A program made the translations under genes and the position numbers. From assembly GCA_016210845.1 (NCBI GenBank), contig JACQTK010000266.1, forward strand, positions 1 through 48,489: a DNA stretch of 48,489 nt, given 5' to 3'. Every line of letters starts with the position of its first letter. Position 1 is the first letter of the stretch. The DNA is from Acidobacteriota bacterium (GTDB lineage Bacteria > Acidobacteriota > Vicinamibacteria > Vicinamibacterales > UBA2999). Below, piece after piece: positions 37,935 to 47,354 of the stretch. A model generated the notes under the pieces. The model was given only the letters and a program-made list of their open reading frames with translations. It made no database searches and was not told the DNA's origin.

Positions 37935-38797
37935 CGTCGGGCGAGCCTCAGGGCGCCCCGCCGCAGCAGCGCCCACGACGCCGCCACGGTGGCGGCCGCA
38001 CCGAGCGGCACCGCTATCGCCACACAGGTCGCGGCCACCTCGGGCGTGACGCGGACGAAGATCAGGGCGGTGTCGTAGCGCCACTGGAAGAAGCGGTTGA
38101 TCAGCCCCTGGGACGCGGCCGCGAGCGCCAGCCCGAAGAGCGCGCCCGCGCTGGCGATCAGCACGCCCTCGACGAGCACCTGCGTGAGAATCCGCCGCAC
38201 CGGCAGGCCGATCAGGCGCAGCACGCCTACCGTCTCCCGCCGCTCGTCGACCAGCATGATCGTCAGCGCCAGCAGGAAGACGGTGGCCGCGACGATCGTG
38301 ACCACGGCAATGGCGAGGTGAAACCGCTCGATGACGATGAACGGATTGTCGGGCCCGGCGGCTCCGGTGGGCCGTGCAACCAGGCCTGGCAGCCGTGCGT
38401 TCACATCGCGCGCGAACTGCTGCGCATCGCCTGGGTCCGCCAGCGCCACGTTGATGGCTTCCACATGTTCCGAGCCCGCCGGCACGGCGGGATCGCGCGT
38501 CAAGGCCAGCAGGTCTGGAAGGTGCAGCCGAACCTCACGCGGCACGCTGCCGAGCCGCATAGGATCGGGAGTAGGCTCGTAAATGCCCACGATGCGGAAG
38601 GGGCGGGCGTTGGTACCGCGCGCGTCCGCGGCAAGCTCCACGATGTCGCCCACCGCAAGACGCTCGAGCGCGGCCAGTTGCCGTGAGACCAGGATCGGCG
38701 GCTGTGCCTCCTGCGCGCCGAGCACGGCGGCGGCCGACAGGACCGCACCGGCCAACGCCCAACTCCACACCCTGCAAGGCCAGTTGGTCGGAGACAC
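37931..38797 (-). CDS. ABC transporter permease (FtsX-like), GTG start
   Basis: VDERRETVGVLRLIGLPVRRILTQVLVEGVLIASAGALFGLALA. Confidence 0.8.
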   Translation of the reverse strand: MSPTNWPCRVWSWALAGAVLSAAAVLGAQEAQPPILVSRQLAALERLAVGDIVELAADARGTNARPFRIVGIYEPTPDPMRLGSVPREVRLHLPDLLALTRDPAVPAGSEHVEAINVALADPGDAQQFARDVNARLPGLVARPTGAAGPDNPFIVIERFHLAIAVVTIVAATVFLLALTIMLVDERRETVGVLRLIGLPVRRILTQVLVEGVLIASAGALFGLALAAASQGLINRFFQWRYDTALIFVRVTPEVAATCVAIAVPLGAAATVAASWALLRRGALRLARR

Positions 38798-39204
38798 TAC
38801 GAATGACTCATCTTCTCGATGCGCGACCACTGCTCGTCGGTGACCGGCATCACCGAGAGCCGCGACATGCGGACCAGCGGGCACGACGCGAACGCGCCGC
38901 TCGCTTTGATCTCGGCCAGCGTGACCGGGCGAGGCAGCCGGCGCTCGGGCGCCAGGTCGACGACGAACTGCCGGCCGGAGGCGTCGTCGGGATCGGGGTA
39001 CGCATCGCGCGTGGCCCGTGCGATCGCCACCACCGCCTTCTCCTTGCCCGTGTGATAGTAGAAGATGCGGTCGCCCTTGCGGGTCGAGCGGAGGTGCTTC
39101 TGGGCCAGCGGGTTCTTCACGCCGGCCCAGACCGTCGTCCGGTCACGTTCGAGCCGATCGTAGCCGTAGTGATCCGGCTCTTCTTTCACCAGCCAGCGGC
39201 CCAT
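38797..39204 (-). CDS. EVE-domain protein
   Basis: MGRWLVKEEPDHYGYDRLERDRTTVWAGVKNPLAQKHLRSTRKGDRIFYYHTGKEKAVVAIARATRDAYPDP. Confidence 0.92.
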   Translation of the reverse strand: MGRWLVKEEPDHYGYDRLERDRTTVWAGVKNPLAQKHLRSTRKGDRIFYYHTGKEKAVVAIARATRDAYPDPDDASGRQFVVDLAPERRLPRPVTLAEIKASGAFASCPLVRMSRLSVMPVTDEQWSRIEKMSHS

Positions 39205-39760
39205 GCCACGAATTATATCGACGCTGCTGCCGCCGCTTCGCGATCGCATCGAACCGGGCGTGCGGGTGCTGTTCGTCGGCATCAACCCGGGCGTCCGGTC
39301 GGCGCTGACCGGCCATCACTTCGCGGGCTTCTCCAATCGGTTCTGGAAGCTGCTGTACGCGTCGAAGCTCGTGCCAGAGCCCATCTCGTACGTGGACGAC
39401 GATCGGCTGCCCGAGTGGGGGTACGGGATCACGAACATCGTGCCGCGTCCGACGCCTGGCGTGGGCACGCTGGAGGCGAAGGAATTCGCGGCCGGCCGCG
39501 CGCGTCTGCGCGCGAAGATCCGGCGCCATAAGCCCGCCATCGTCGCGCTCGTGGGCGTCACCGTGTACCGGGCGATGTTTCCGGAGCGCCGAGGTGCCGT
39601 GGCGCTCGGGCTGCAGCAGGAGCGACTCAGCGGCGCCGCCGTGTTCGTCCTCCCGAACCCGAGCGGCCGCAACGCCAACTATTCGTACGCCGAGATGCGT
39701 CGCGCGTTCACGGCGCTGCGCCGGTTCGCCGCGACGGCTCCCTCCGCGCGTCATCGCTGA
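39203..39760 (+). CDS. mug: Mug-like G/U(T) mismatch DNA glycosylase
   Basis: VRVLFVGINPGVRSALTGHHFAGFSNRFWKLLYAS; ITNIVPRPTPG; VFVLPNPSGRNANYSYAEM. Confidence 0.92.
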   Translation: MPRIISTLLPPLRDRIEPGVRVLFVGINPGVRSALTGHHFAGFSNRFWKLLYASKLVPEPISYVDDDRLPEWGYGITNIVPRPTPGVGTLEAKEFAAGRARLRAKIRRHKPAIVALVGVTVYRAMFPERRGAVALGLQQERLSGAAVFVLPNPSGRNANYSYAEMRRAFTALRRFAATAPSARHR

Positions 39761-39783
39761 ACAGCGCGTTCATCGCTGAACAG
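39747..39783. repeat. 18/19-bp tandem duplication spanning the mug stop codon
   Basis: cgcgtcatcgctgaacag + cgcgttcatcgctgaacag. Confidence 0.85.
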
Positions 39784-39932
39784 AACTGTGATCGGCTGTT
39801 ACAGAGGCCGCTCATCCATTGATCGCGGCGCGACGCCCTGACCTGCTCGTGCACCGTAACATCTTGACATTCTTGTAGTTACAGCTCTCGCTCGCAGCCG
39901 CGGCGCGGCACGTCGGTTGCTCAACCGCTCGC

Positions 39933-41444
39933 ATGCGCAGGGCGGCACCGCTCGTCCCGTGTGTCCTTGCCGTGTTGCTCATGGCGGCGGGGGACCGCCC
40001 GGCAGCCGCCCAGCTCGGCACGACGACGTTCGTCACGATCGACCCCCTCGCGAAGATCGACCCACTCGCGCAGCAGCGGCTCCTGGACGGTGCCGGATGG
40101 TCGCGAGTGATCGTGCGCGCGGCGGACGGCGCCTCGCCGGAGTTGCTGATTCCCCTCATCGAGGACGCCGGAGGGACGGTTCGTCGGTCGCTCCTGCTCA
40201 TCGACGCTCAGGTCGTCGATCTCCCGAACGCGGCGCTGGTCGAAGTTGCCGGCAGTGCACTCGTCGCGCGCATCTCCCTCGACCGTCTCCTCGCTGGCGC
40301 CATGGAGCGCACGGGCTCGACGGTCCGGGCGTCGGCCGTTCGAGAGGAGCTCGGGTACGACGGGTCCGGTGTCGGCGTGGCGATCATCGATTCGGGCATC
40401 ACGTCCTGGCACGACGATCTCACGACCTCCGGAGGCGCGCAGCGCGTCCATCATTTCGTGGACCTCGTCAACGGCCAACTGGCCGCGTACGACGACCACG
40501 GCCACGGCACACACGTCGCCGGGATCGTCGCGGGCAACGGCTTCGACTCGGAAGGGGCGCGATCGGGCGTCGCGCCCGGCGTGCATCTGATCGTGCTCAA
40601 GGCCCTCGACGCGTCGGGCCGCGGCCGTATCAGCGACGTCGTCGCCGCGTTGGACGAGGCGGTCGCCAACAGGGGCGCGCTCAACATTCGCATCGTGAAC
40701 CTGTCGGTGGCCGCCGGCGTGTACGAGTCGTACGACACCGATCCGCTGACCCTCGCCGCCAAGCGCGCGGTCGAGGCGGGAATCGTGGTGGTGGCGGCCG
40801 GCGGAAACCGCGGCCGCCAGGCAAACGGCCGCGACGCGTACGGCGGCGTGACGGCGCCTGGCAACGCCCCGTGGGTGCTGACGGTCGGCGCGTCGAGTCA
40901 CATGGGCACGGGCAACCGTGCCGACGACACGATCGCCGCGTTCAGCTCTCGCGGACCCGGCGCCATTGACCACGCCGCCAAGCCGGATCTGGTCGCACCG
41001 GGCGTCGGCATCGAGTCGCTGAGCGATCCGGACAGCGCGTTCTACACGACGAAGTCGGCGTACCTCTTGAGCGGGACGCGGCCGATGTCGTACCTGCCCT
41101 ATCTGAGCCTGAGCGGCACCAGCATGGCCGCCCCGGTGGTGAGCGGCGCGGTGGCGTTGATGCTGCAGGCGAATCCGGCGCTGACACCGAACCAGGTCAA
41201 GGCCATCCTGCAGTACACCGCGCAGGTGTACCCGGGCTACGACCCGCTGACGCAGGGCACGGGCTTCCTCGATGCGAGAGGGGCCGTGCAGCTGGCGCGC
41301 TTCCTGGCCGCGCCGTCGACGGAGGTCCACCCCGTGTCTCCCACGTGGAGCGGGCGGCTGATCTGGGGCAACCAGATGGTGTCCGGAGGTCGGCTCTTGC
41401 CGTGCTCGTCGTCGACGATGACGAGCACGGTCGGCAGGTCGTAG
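39933..41444 (+). CDS. Subtilisin-like (S8) serine peptidase, C-terminus apparently replaced
   Basis: VGVAIIDSGITSWHDDL, DDHGHGTHVAGIVAG, LSLSGTSMAAPVVSGAVALMLQANP; C-terminal 15-17 aa run out of frame through a receiver-domain coding segment. Confidence 0.85.
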   Translation: MRRAAPLVPCVLAVLLMAAGDRPAAAQLGTTTFVTIDPLAKIDPLAQQRLLDGAGWSRVIVRAADGASPELLIPLIEDAGGTVRRSLLLIDAQVVDLPNAALVEVAGSALVARISLDRLLAGAMERTGSTVRASAVREELGYDGSGVGVAIIDSGITSWHDDLTTSGGAQRVHHFVDLVNGQLAAYDDHGHGTHVAGIVAGNGFDSEGARSGVAPGVHLIVLKALDASGRGRISDVVAALDEAVANRGALNIRIVNLSVAAGVYESYDTDPLTLAAKRAVEAGIVVVAAGGNRGRQANGRDAYGGVTAPGNAPWVLTVGASSHMGTGNRADDTIAAFSSRGPGAIDHAAKPDLVAPGVGIESLSDPDSAFYTTKSAYLLSGTRPMSYLPYLSLSGTSMAAPVVSGAVALMLQANPALTPNQVKAILQYTAQVYPGYDPLTQGTGFLDARGAVQLARFLAAPSTEVHPVSPTWSGRLIWGNQMVSGGRLLPCSSSTMTSTVGRS

Positions 41445-41821
41445 CGGCGCAGCTCGAGGCGCACAGTGCGGTGGTGCTGACCGCCGCGTCGGCCCCGCAG
41501 GCGCTCGACGTGATGCAGCGTGAGCACGTGGACGTGTTGCTCGCCGACATCGCCATGCCTGGTGAGGATGGATATGCGCTGATTCGGAAGCTGCGGGCGC
41601 TGCACCCGTCGGCGGCGGCCTCGATTCCGGCCGCAGCCCTCACGGCGTTCGCTCGGAATGAAGATCGACTGCAGGCGCTGCAGGCAGGGTTTCAACTGCA
41701 CCTGGCCAAGCCGGTCGACGCGCACGCGCTCGTGACGGCGGTGGCCCGGCTGGGCGGCAGGCTGTCGGAGCGGCGTCAATCGCAACGTCCGGCATTGAAC
41801 GGCCCGATTACCGTCCAGTAG
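41396..41821 (+). pseudogene. Response-regulator receiver domain fragment (possibly C-terminus of a lost hybrid kinase)
   Basis: LAVLVVDDDEHGRQVVAAQLEAHSAVVLTAASAPQALDVMQREHVDVLLADIAMPGEDGYALIRKLRAL...HLAKPVDAHALV; begins inside the S8 ORF in a different frame. Confidence 0.7.
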
Positions 41822-41857
41822 TCGGCAGCCGATATCCCGCGGGTCTGTCGCCTGCGG

Positions 41858-43225
41858 CTACGGCGCAGAGGTCGACGCGACGCTCGCGGTTTCGAGAACC
41901 CGGATCCCTTCGGCCAGTGCCGCAATCTCCGGGTCGGTGAGGTCGTGGTCGAGCCGCCCGGTCGCTCGGAGCTCGCGGTGGGCGATCTGCAGGGAATCCG
42001 TCACGTGGACGGCCAGCACGTTCATGGCCAGGTCGAGGTCATAGATGATGGCGGCGTCTGCCCCACGCGGCCGTTCGTTCACGCGCACCTGAATCCCGCC
42101 ATTGTCGAATGCCAGAAAGGCCACGCGATTGGTGACGTCCAGCGCCTCGTTCACGCACGTGCGCGGAAAGAGCACCAGCTCCCGCTCGACGCGCGAGTAG
42201 ACGGCGGAGCCATCGGGCGGAATCGCCGGCTGCGGCCGCGCCTCGAGCAGGCCCTGTGTATCGAGCACAACCAGCAAGGCGGCTCCGTAGCGTTCGCTCG
42301 CACCGGCGAGGAGCACTTCGGGAACGCCGTCGGCGTCGACGTCCTGGGTGTCGAGCTGACTGAATCGGCCCGGATGCCAGTACTCCGCCCGAAGGGTTCC
42401 GCCGGCGTCGACCACCGCCACCTGGGTGAGCGCCTGCGGCACGTGAAAGACGCTCAGCACCACTTCCATGCGACCGTCCCGGTCCATGTCGATCACCGTG
42501 AAGTCGTTGACGAGCGCCCGCGCCGGCATCGGCCGTCCGTCGCGCGTCCGGTCGCCCGGCACGAATCGCCACTGCTCCATGCCCCGTTCCGAGAAGGCGA
42601 TCAAGGCGGCCGCTCCGCCACCGTCGCCCGGCTGGTACGCAAAGAGCGTCTCGACGCGCGCGTCGCCGTCGAGGTCGCCCATCCAGGCGGTGGTCAAGGC
42701 GCCGAGCGCCTCAGGGGAGTAGCGCGGGCCGACCAGCCGATCGGGAAACGCGTGTCTCCAGATCTCTCGCCCATCTGGGTCCGTCACAACGAGCGTGTCG
42801 TTGGCAAGACGAAATCGCGCCGGCGGGCCGCGGCGCCACTCGGCGAGCGTCTCCCTCAATTGCAGGCTGCCGAGTACGACGAGCAGCACGGTCGCGGCGA
42901 CGGCGTACGCCTTCAGGAACACCCCACCGCGCCGCGCGGGTCTTTGCAGCGTGGCGTCCTTCCACCGGTCGAGATCGCCTGGATCGGCCGACACGCGGCC
43001 TTTCGGCCCAGGGAGCCGGCGAATTGGCAGGCCGCGCTCCGCCTCCCATTTCTGCGCGGTCCGTTCGACCACCCCCAGGTAGTCGGCGATTTCCTTCCAG
43101 CTCCCCAACTCCCTGGGCGGTGAGGACAGCACCCTCGGCGTGAGGTCTTCTGGTTCGGGCTCGCCGTTGGGGGAGCCGGGACCCGCAGGCGAACCCTGCG
43201 CGTGACCCGGGCGGCGGAACATCAC
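41858..43225 (-). CDS. N-terminal HTH, TM helix and C-terminal FG-GAP/propeller-like protein
   Basis: LGSWKEIADYLGVVERTAQKWEAERGLPIRRLPG; AVAATVLLVVLGSLQL; GDLDGDARVETLFAY, DMDRDGRMEVVLSVF, DVDADGVPEVLLAG. Confidence 0.8.
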   Translation of the reverse strand: MMFRRPGHAQGSPAGPGSPNGEPEPEDLTPRVLSSPPRELGSWKEIADYLGVVERTAQKWEAERGLPIRRLPGPKGRVSADPGDLDRWKDATLQRPARRGGVFLKAYAVAATVLLVVLGSLQLRETLAEWRRGPPARFRLANDTLVVTDPDGREIWRHAFPDRLVGPRYSPEALGALTTAWMGDLDGDARVETLFAYQPGDGGGAAALIAFSERGMEQWRFVPGDRTRDGRPMPARALVNDFTVIDMDRDGRMEVVLSVFHVPQALTQVAVVDAGGTLRAEYWHPGRFSQLDTQDVDADGVPEVLLAGASERYGAALLVVLDTQGLLEARPQPAIPPDGSAVYSRVERELVLFPRTCVNEALDVTNRVAFLAFDNGGIQVRVNERPRGADAAIIYDLDLAMNVLAVHVTDSLQIAHRELRATGRLDHDLTDPEIAALAEGIRVLETASVASTSAP

Positions 43226-43416
43226 CCGCGGAGGCTAGCAAAGTTGCGCGGCCCGTTCAAGCGACCGGGCGCACCGATGCGCAGGCGCATCGAATCGCTT
43301 GCAGGTCCAGACGGGTCGTGGCATACATGTCTTTTTCGACACGCTGAACACGTGTGAGCCACCTTGCCCCCTCGGAGTGTGGGCCGGGCCGGGGCCGACT
43401 TCGAAGGAGGTGCGTG

Positions 43417-44721
43417 ATGACGCAAACGCGCAGACACAGTCTGGCGACCGCCGGCATGGGGCTGGCCGCGCTCTGGTTGGCGGGCTCCCCCCTGGCGTGG
43501 CACGGGTCGGGCGGTCCGACCGGCAGCGGCGCTGCCGACATGGGCCCGGCGCCCTTCAGCAATCCCCTGACGTCGCTCCTGCCACCGCCTGGCTATCGAA
43601 CCTGCATGCTTGGCAACTTTGCGGGGCTCGACCCTGACTTCGTGCCGTCCCATCCGGGTGAGAGGAACCCGGGACACGCGCAAGAGCACCACTGGACGTT
43701 CCTGTCTCGAACGGGCGGTCCGGTGACGTTGATCGTCACGGCGGCCAGCGTCAGCCCGTCCGACGTGGGGGGCTTGATTACGGCAACCGCCAGCCACGAG
43801 CCAACGGGATCGACCTCCAGCGTTGCCGTCGCCCACTCGGGCATCGGCGGACCGACCGGCGACGTGTCCGCCGTCTTGACGGTCCCGACACTGGCCAACG
43901 TGCCCTACGACCTGACGATCGCCGCCGCGTCCATCGCGGGCGCGCCGCAAGGCGGCCACCACTACAAGGTCGGGGTGCTCGGGCCCGCGGCCAATACCGT
44001 GGAGATCGGCTACGGCAGTCCCACGCTGGAGTACCACGAATCGGGGCTGAACCGGTGGGCCATTAACGCACAATCCGGAGAGACGGGCGCGGCCCATCTG
44101 TCCGTCGACGATCCGGCCCTCGCCGCAGGGGGGGTCCCGAATCAGGCCACCATCGTCACGTACTCGCTGCTCGACCCCGTGGCCGGCCCTCCGCCGCTGC
44201 TGGGCCCGACCACCTCCCCTGTCGGCCCCGGAAGCCCCATCGTCGTTCCGTTTGCGAATGGCAGCGGCGGCCCGAGGACGTACATCGTCTCGGCCAATGC
44301 CGACGGCCATTACACGCTGACCCGAACGGCGGCCTCGGACGAGGGGATCTACGTCCTGAACTGTCCCGGCGACAGAGGTACGGTCGCCATCGACATCAAG
44401 CCGGGCTCCTTCCCGAACTCGATCAACCTGCGGAAGAACGGTACGGTGGCCGTGGCCATCTTCAGCAGGCCTGGCTTCGACGCGACCACCGTCGATCCGG
44501 AAACGGTCACGCTGGCCGGAGCGCCCGTCGCGCAGAAGCGCAACGGCACGCTGATGGCCGGCACGGAGGACGTGGATGGCGACGGCCGCGACGACCTCGT
44601 TGTTCACTTCGACACCGGCGCGTTGAACCTGGTCTCCGGCGACACCGTGGCGGTGCTGGAAGGCCGAACGTTCTCCGGACTGCCCGTGCTCGGTGCCGAC
44701 TCAGTGCGCCTCCTGCCGTAG
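43417..44721 (+). CDS. Secreted protein with C-terminal IKPGS-type domain
   Basis: VAIDIKPGSFPNSINLRKNGTVAVAIFSRPGFDATTVDPETVTLAGA...EDVDGDGRDDLVVHFDTGALNLVSGDTVAVLEGRTF. Confidence 0.8.
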   Translation: MTQTRRHSLATAGMGLAALWLAGSPLAWHGSGGPTGSGAADMGPAPFSNPLTSLLPPPGYRTCMLGNFAGLDPDFVPSHPGERNPGHAQEHHWTFLSRTGGPVTLIVTAASVSPSDVGGLITATASHEPTGSTSSVAVAHSGIGGPTGDVSAVLTVPTLANVPYDLTIAAASIAGAPQGGHHYKVGVLGPAANTVEIGYGSPTLEYHESGLNRWAINAQSGETGAAHLSVDDPALAAGGVPNQATIVTYSLLDPVAGPPPLLGPTTSPVGPGSPIVVPFANGSGGPRTYIVSANADGHYTLTRTAASDEGIYVLNCPGDRGTVAIDIKPGSFPNSINLRKNGTVAVAIFSRPGFDATTVDPETVTLAGAPVAQKRNGTLMAGTEDVDGDGRDDLVVHFDTGALNLVSGDTVAVLEGRTFSGLPVLGADSVRLLP

Positions 44722-44843
44722 TTTGACGACCGCTCGCGAGGGTCGCGCTCCCGGCGCGCTCGTCGGGAGCGACCCTCGGCTCGTCGCACCACGCCGAGCC
44801 GCCATGCTATATTTCCCTGCCCTCGGGCCGGCACATCCCGTCG

Positions 44844-45854
44844 ATGCTCCACAAGACCCTCGCCAGGCTCTCCAGCGCCGCCGATCTCCTGCGTCCGCGC
44901 ACGTTCTTCCGCACGCTGGCGCGCGTCGACGAGCTCGTCGACGCCACGCGCGAGCTGTCGAGGGCCATCGAGGCGCTCCGCATCCGCACCGAGCAGCTCG
45001 CGACGATCGAGCGGCTCAACGGAGAGCAGGAGGAGGACCTTCGGCGGCTGGACCGCCGCCTGGACCGCGAGCGCATCGGTGCGCACGTCCGCGCCGCGGT
45101 GCGGGCGGCCCCGCTCCATGACGATCCGTTCCCGCACATCGTGGTCGATACCTGGCTGCCGCCCGAGGCCTACAGGCTGCTCGTCGACGCGCTTCCCCCG
45201 TCGATCCTCTTCGCCGACCGCGAGGTCTCGCGTCAACAGTTGAAGGTGCCCTTCGGCTTCGGCCCGGCGTACTCCCGGCGCGTCTGGCGCTTCATGGCCG
45301 AGGCCATCGTCGGCGGCGCGCTGGGCGAAGCGCTGCACGAGAAGTTCCGCGATCCGCTGCGCGACTACGTCCGGACCTTCTTCGAGCCGTTTCTGGACGA
45401 GGGCGACGAGCGGCTCAACCCCTCGGACGGGCGGATCCTGCTGCGCCGCGCGGGCTACGTGATCCGGCCGCACCGGGATCCCAAGTGGGCGTTCATCACG
45501 GGGCTCGTCTACTTGCCCCGCGAAGGCGATGACGACGCCTATGGCACGCAGCTCTATCGCGTTCGCGACGATGCGGAGGCGGAGAACGACAAGCCGCTGT
45601 ACATCGACGAGCAGCGGTGCGAGCTGGTCACGTCGGTGCCGTTCCGGCCGAATACGCTGCTGGTGTTCCTCAACTCGACGGGCGCGCACGGCGCGTCCAT
45701 CCCTCCCGATGCGCCGCCCACCTTCGAGCGTTACCTCTATCAGTTCCGTCTCGGCCCCGATTCAGCGGGGGTCCGGCGCATGCTGTCGCAGATGACGCCC
45801 GATCGGCGTGCGCTCTGGGGCGGCGGCAAGGGGGGCCACGTCGCGGAGTACTGA
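44844..45854 (+). CDS. 2OG-Fe(II) oxygenase-like protein with N-terminal coiled coil
   Basis: DDPFPHIVVDTWLPPEAYRLLVDALP; AGYVIRPHRDPKWAFITGLVYLPREGDDDAYGTQLY; SVPFRPNTLLVFLNSTGAHGASIPP. Confidence 0.75.
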   Translation: MLHKTLARLSSAADLLRPRTFFRTLARVDELVDATRELSRAIEALRIRTEQLATIERLNGEQEEDLRRLDRRLDRERIGAHVRAAVRAAPLHDDPFPHIVVDTWLPPEAYRLLVDALPPSILFADREVSRQQLKVPFGFGPAYSRRVWRFMAEAIVGGALGEALHEKFRDPLRDYVRTFFEPFLDEGDERLNPSDGRILLRRAGYVIRPHRDPKWAFITGLVYLPREGDDDAYGTQLYRVRDDAEAENDKPLYIDEQRCELVTSVPFRPNTLLVFLNSTGAHGASIPPDAPPTFERYLYQFRLGPDSAGVRRMLSQMTPDRRALWGGGKGGHVAEY

Positions 45855-45866
45855 GTCGAACGGTTC

Positions 45867-46709
45867 TCACGCGAAGAAGCCCTTCCGGTTGATCGCGAAG
45901 GCGGCCGGCGAGTCCCCGTACCCGAAGTTGATCCCGTCCATGTCCCGCTTCATCTTGTGGAAGTGGAGGTACATGAGCTCGCGGCCCTCGGCGTCGAACG
46001 TCTTGCCGTCCCGCCACCAGAGGTTGTCGGACGGGCCGTCACCGAGCGCCCGCTGATAGTCGGCGCTCATCGTCAGCGCCTGCCGCCAGCACACGCGCGG
46101 CGCCGCATGCCCCGTGGGGCCGGCCAGCAGCTCGCGCAGGCAGATGGTCATCGCGGTCTCGTCGAGATGCGCGTGCTTCGGCGCAGCGAGCGCCGTGCGC
46201 ACGTCGGGGATCAGCTCGAACGTCCGGTTGATCGCCGCGGTATTCCGAAACAGCGTGAAATGGCCCGAGAGCCTGCCCTTCCGCGACGAGACGATGTCGT
46301 GGCGGTCGAGGATGTCGTCGCTGAGGAAGCGGCGGACGTCGCCCCAGACGATGTCGAGATCCGAATGGGCCCAGAAGTCGACCGGCTTCAGGTCGTCGGC
46401 GAACAGCAGCCCGTAGGTGGGCTTCAGGTCGCAGATCTTCCGCAGCGAGCGCGGAAGCCCGATGTTGGTCCCGAGCACCGCAGAGGCCCTCCGATCGAGC
46501 TCGGCGATGTCCATGGGCGCGAAGGTGACGTTCGGCGGAATGTCGGCGGCGACCTGGACGTCGGTATAGATGATCCAGCGCACGTCCGGATTCCTGCGGC
46601 ACGAGAGCAGGAACGCGGGCAGCCACAACGGCGGCGGGCCGAAGTACGTCACGACGATGGCGATGCTGGGGCGTGACGGGTGAAGCGCTGTGCCGTGCCG
46701 CGTGATCAT
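45867..46709 (-). CDS. DUF6625/glycosyltransferase-like protein
   Basis: IAIVVTYFGPPPLWLPAFLLSCRRNPDVRWIIYTDV; KICDLKPTYGLLFADDLKPVDFWAHSDLDIVWGDVRRFLSDDILDRHDIVSSRKGRLSGHFTLFRN. Confidence 0.75.
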   Translation of the reverse strand: MITRHGTALHPSRPSIAIVVTYFGPPPLWLPAFLLSCRRNPDVRWIIYTDVQVAADIPPNVTFAPMDIAELDRRASAVLGTNIGLPRSLRKICDLKPTYGLLFADDLKPVDFWAHSDLDIVWGDVRRFLSDDILDRHDIVSSRKGRLSGHFTLFRNTAAINRTFELIPDVRTALAAPKHAHLDETAMTICLRELLAGPTGHAAPRVCWRQALTMSADYQRALGDGPSDNLWWRDGKTFDAEGRELMYLHFHKMKRDMDGINFGYGDSPAAFAINRKGFFA

Positions 46710-46989
46710 GGTCGGACGTCGGGCTCGGATTACAGCATAGTCGGGGCCCGGGCGGCGTGGTCAGCCCCGCCCACGCGACGACCCCGACCGAGCTCGCAAC
46801 CGACGCCATTTGAGCCGGTTGTGACGCCTGGCGATCCACCGGCGGCGCCGATTCGCCGGCTGACGCTCGATCGTATCTCAGCACGTCCGCGCCATCGTCG
46901 CGGCGTGGCGATCCAGGAACCGGTGCAGCGCCGCCGCACTGCTCGAGCGCTTGCCGCTGTCGTCCGGATGATCGCCGCTCTAAGGTGCT

Positions 46990-47348
46990 CTAAGGTACAA
47001 CTTCGACGAAGTAGTGTTCGGTCACGCAGCTCACGCACTGGCCGCTGGGCACGGTAGGTGTCGCCACGAGCGTTTCTTTCCCCACATGAATTACCCGGTA
47101 AACGAACACTGTCTTGTCGCTGCGTTGACGCTTCTCCACGAAGACCAGCGCATCACCGGCGGCCCCAATCGAATATTGTTGCTCGGAAGCGACTTCGACG
47201 GTCGCGAGTTCACCAATGCGAACGACCGTAGGTCGCCCTCAGGTCGCCCTAGCTGGAGTCGCACGGGCCCAGGCGCGCTGACACATGCCGATGCGAAGAG
47301 ACCAATCGACATGCACGCAGCGGCGATTGCGATCTGCTCTTTCACCAC
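46990..47348 (-). pseudogene. Small putative lipoprotein, frameshifted by an 11-bp-offset tandem duplication
   Basis: MVKEQIAIAAACMSIGLFASACVSAPGPVRLQLGRP.. continues in another frame as TVVRIGELATVEVASEQQYSIGAAGDALVFVEKRQRSDKTVFVYRVIHVGKETLVATPTVPSGQCVSCVTEHYFVEVVP*; removing one 11-bp unit restores a single frame. Confidence 0.7.
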
Positions 47349-47354
47349 GGCTCG

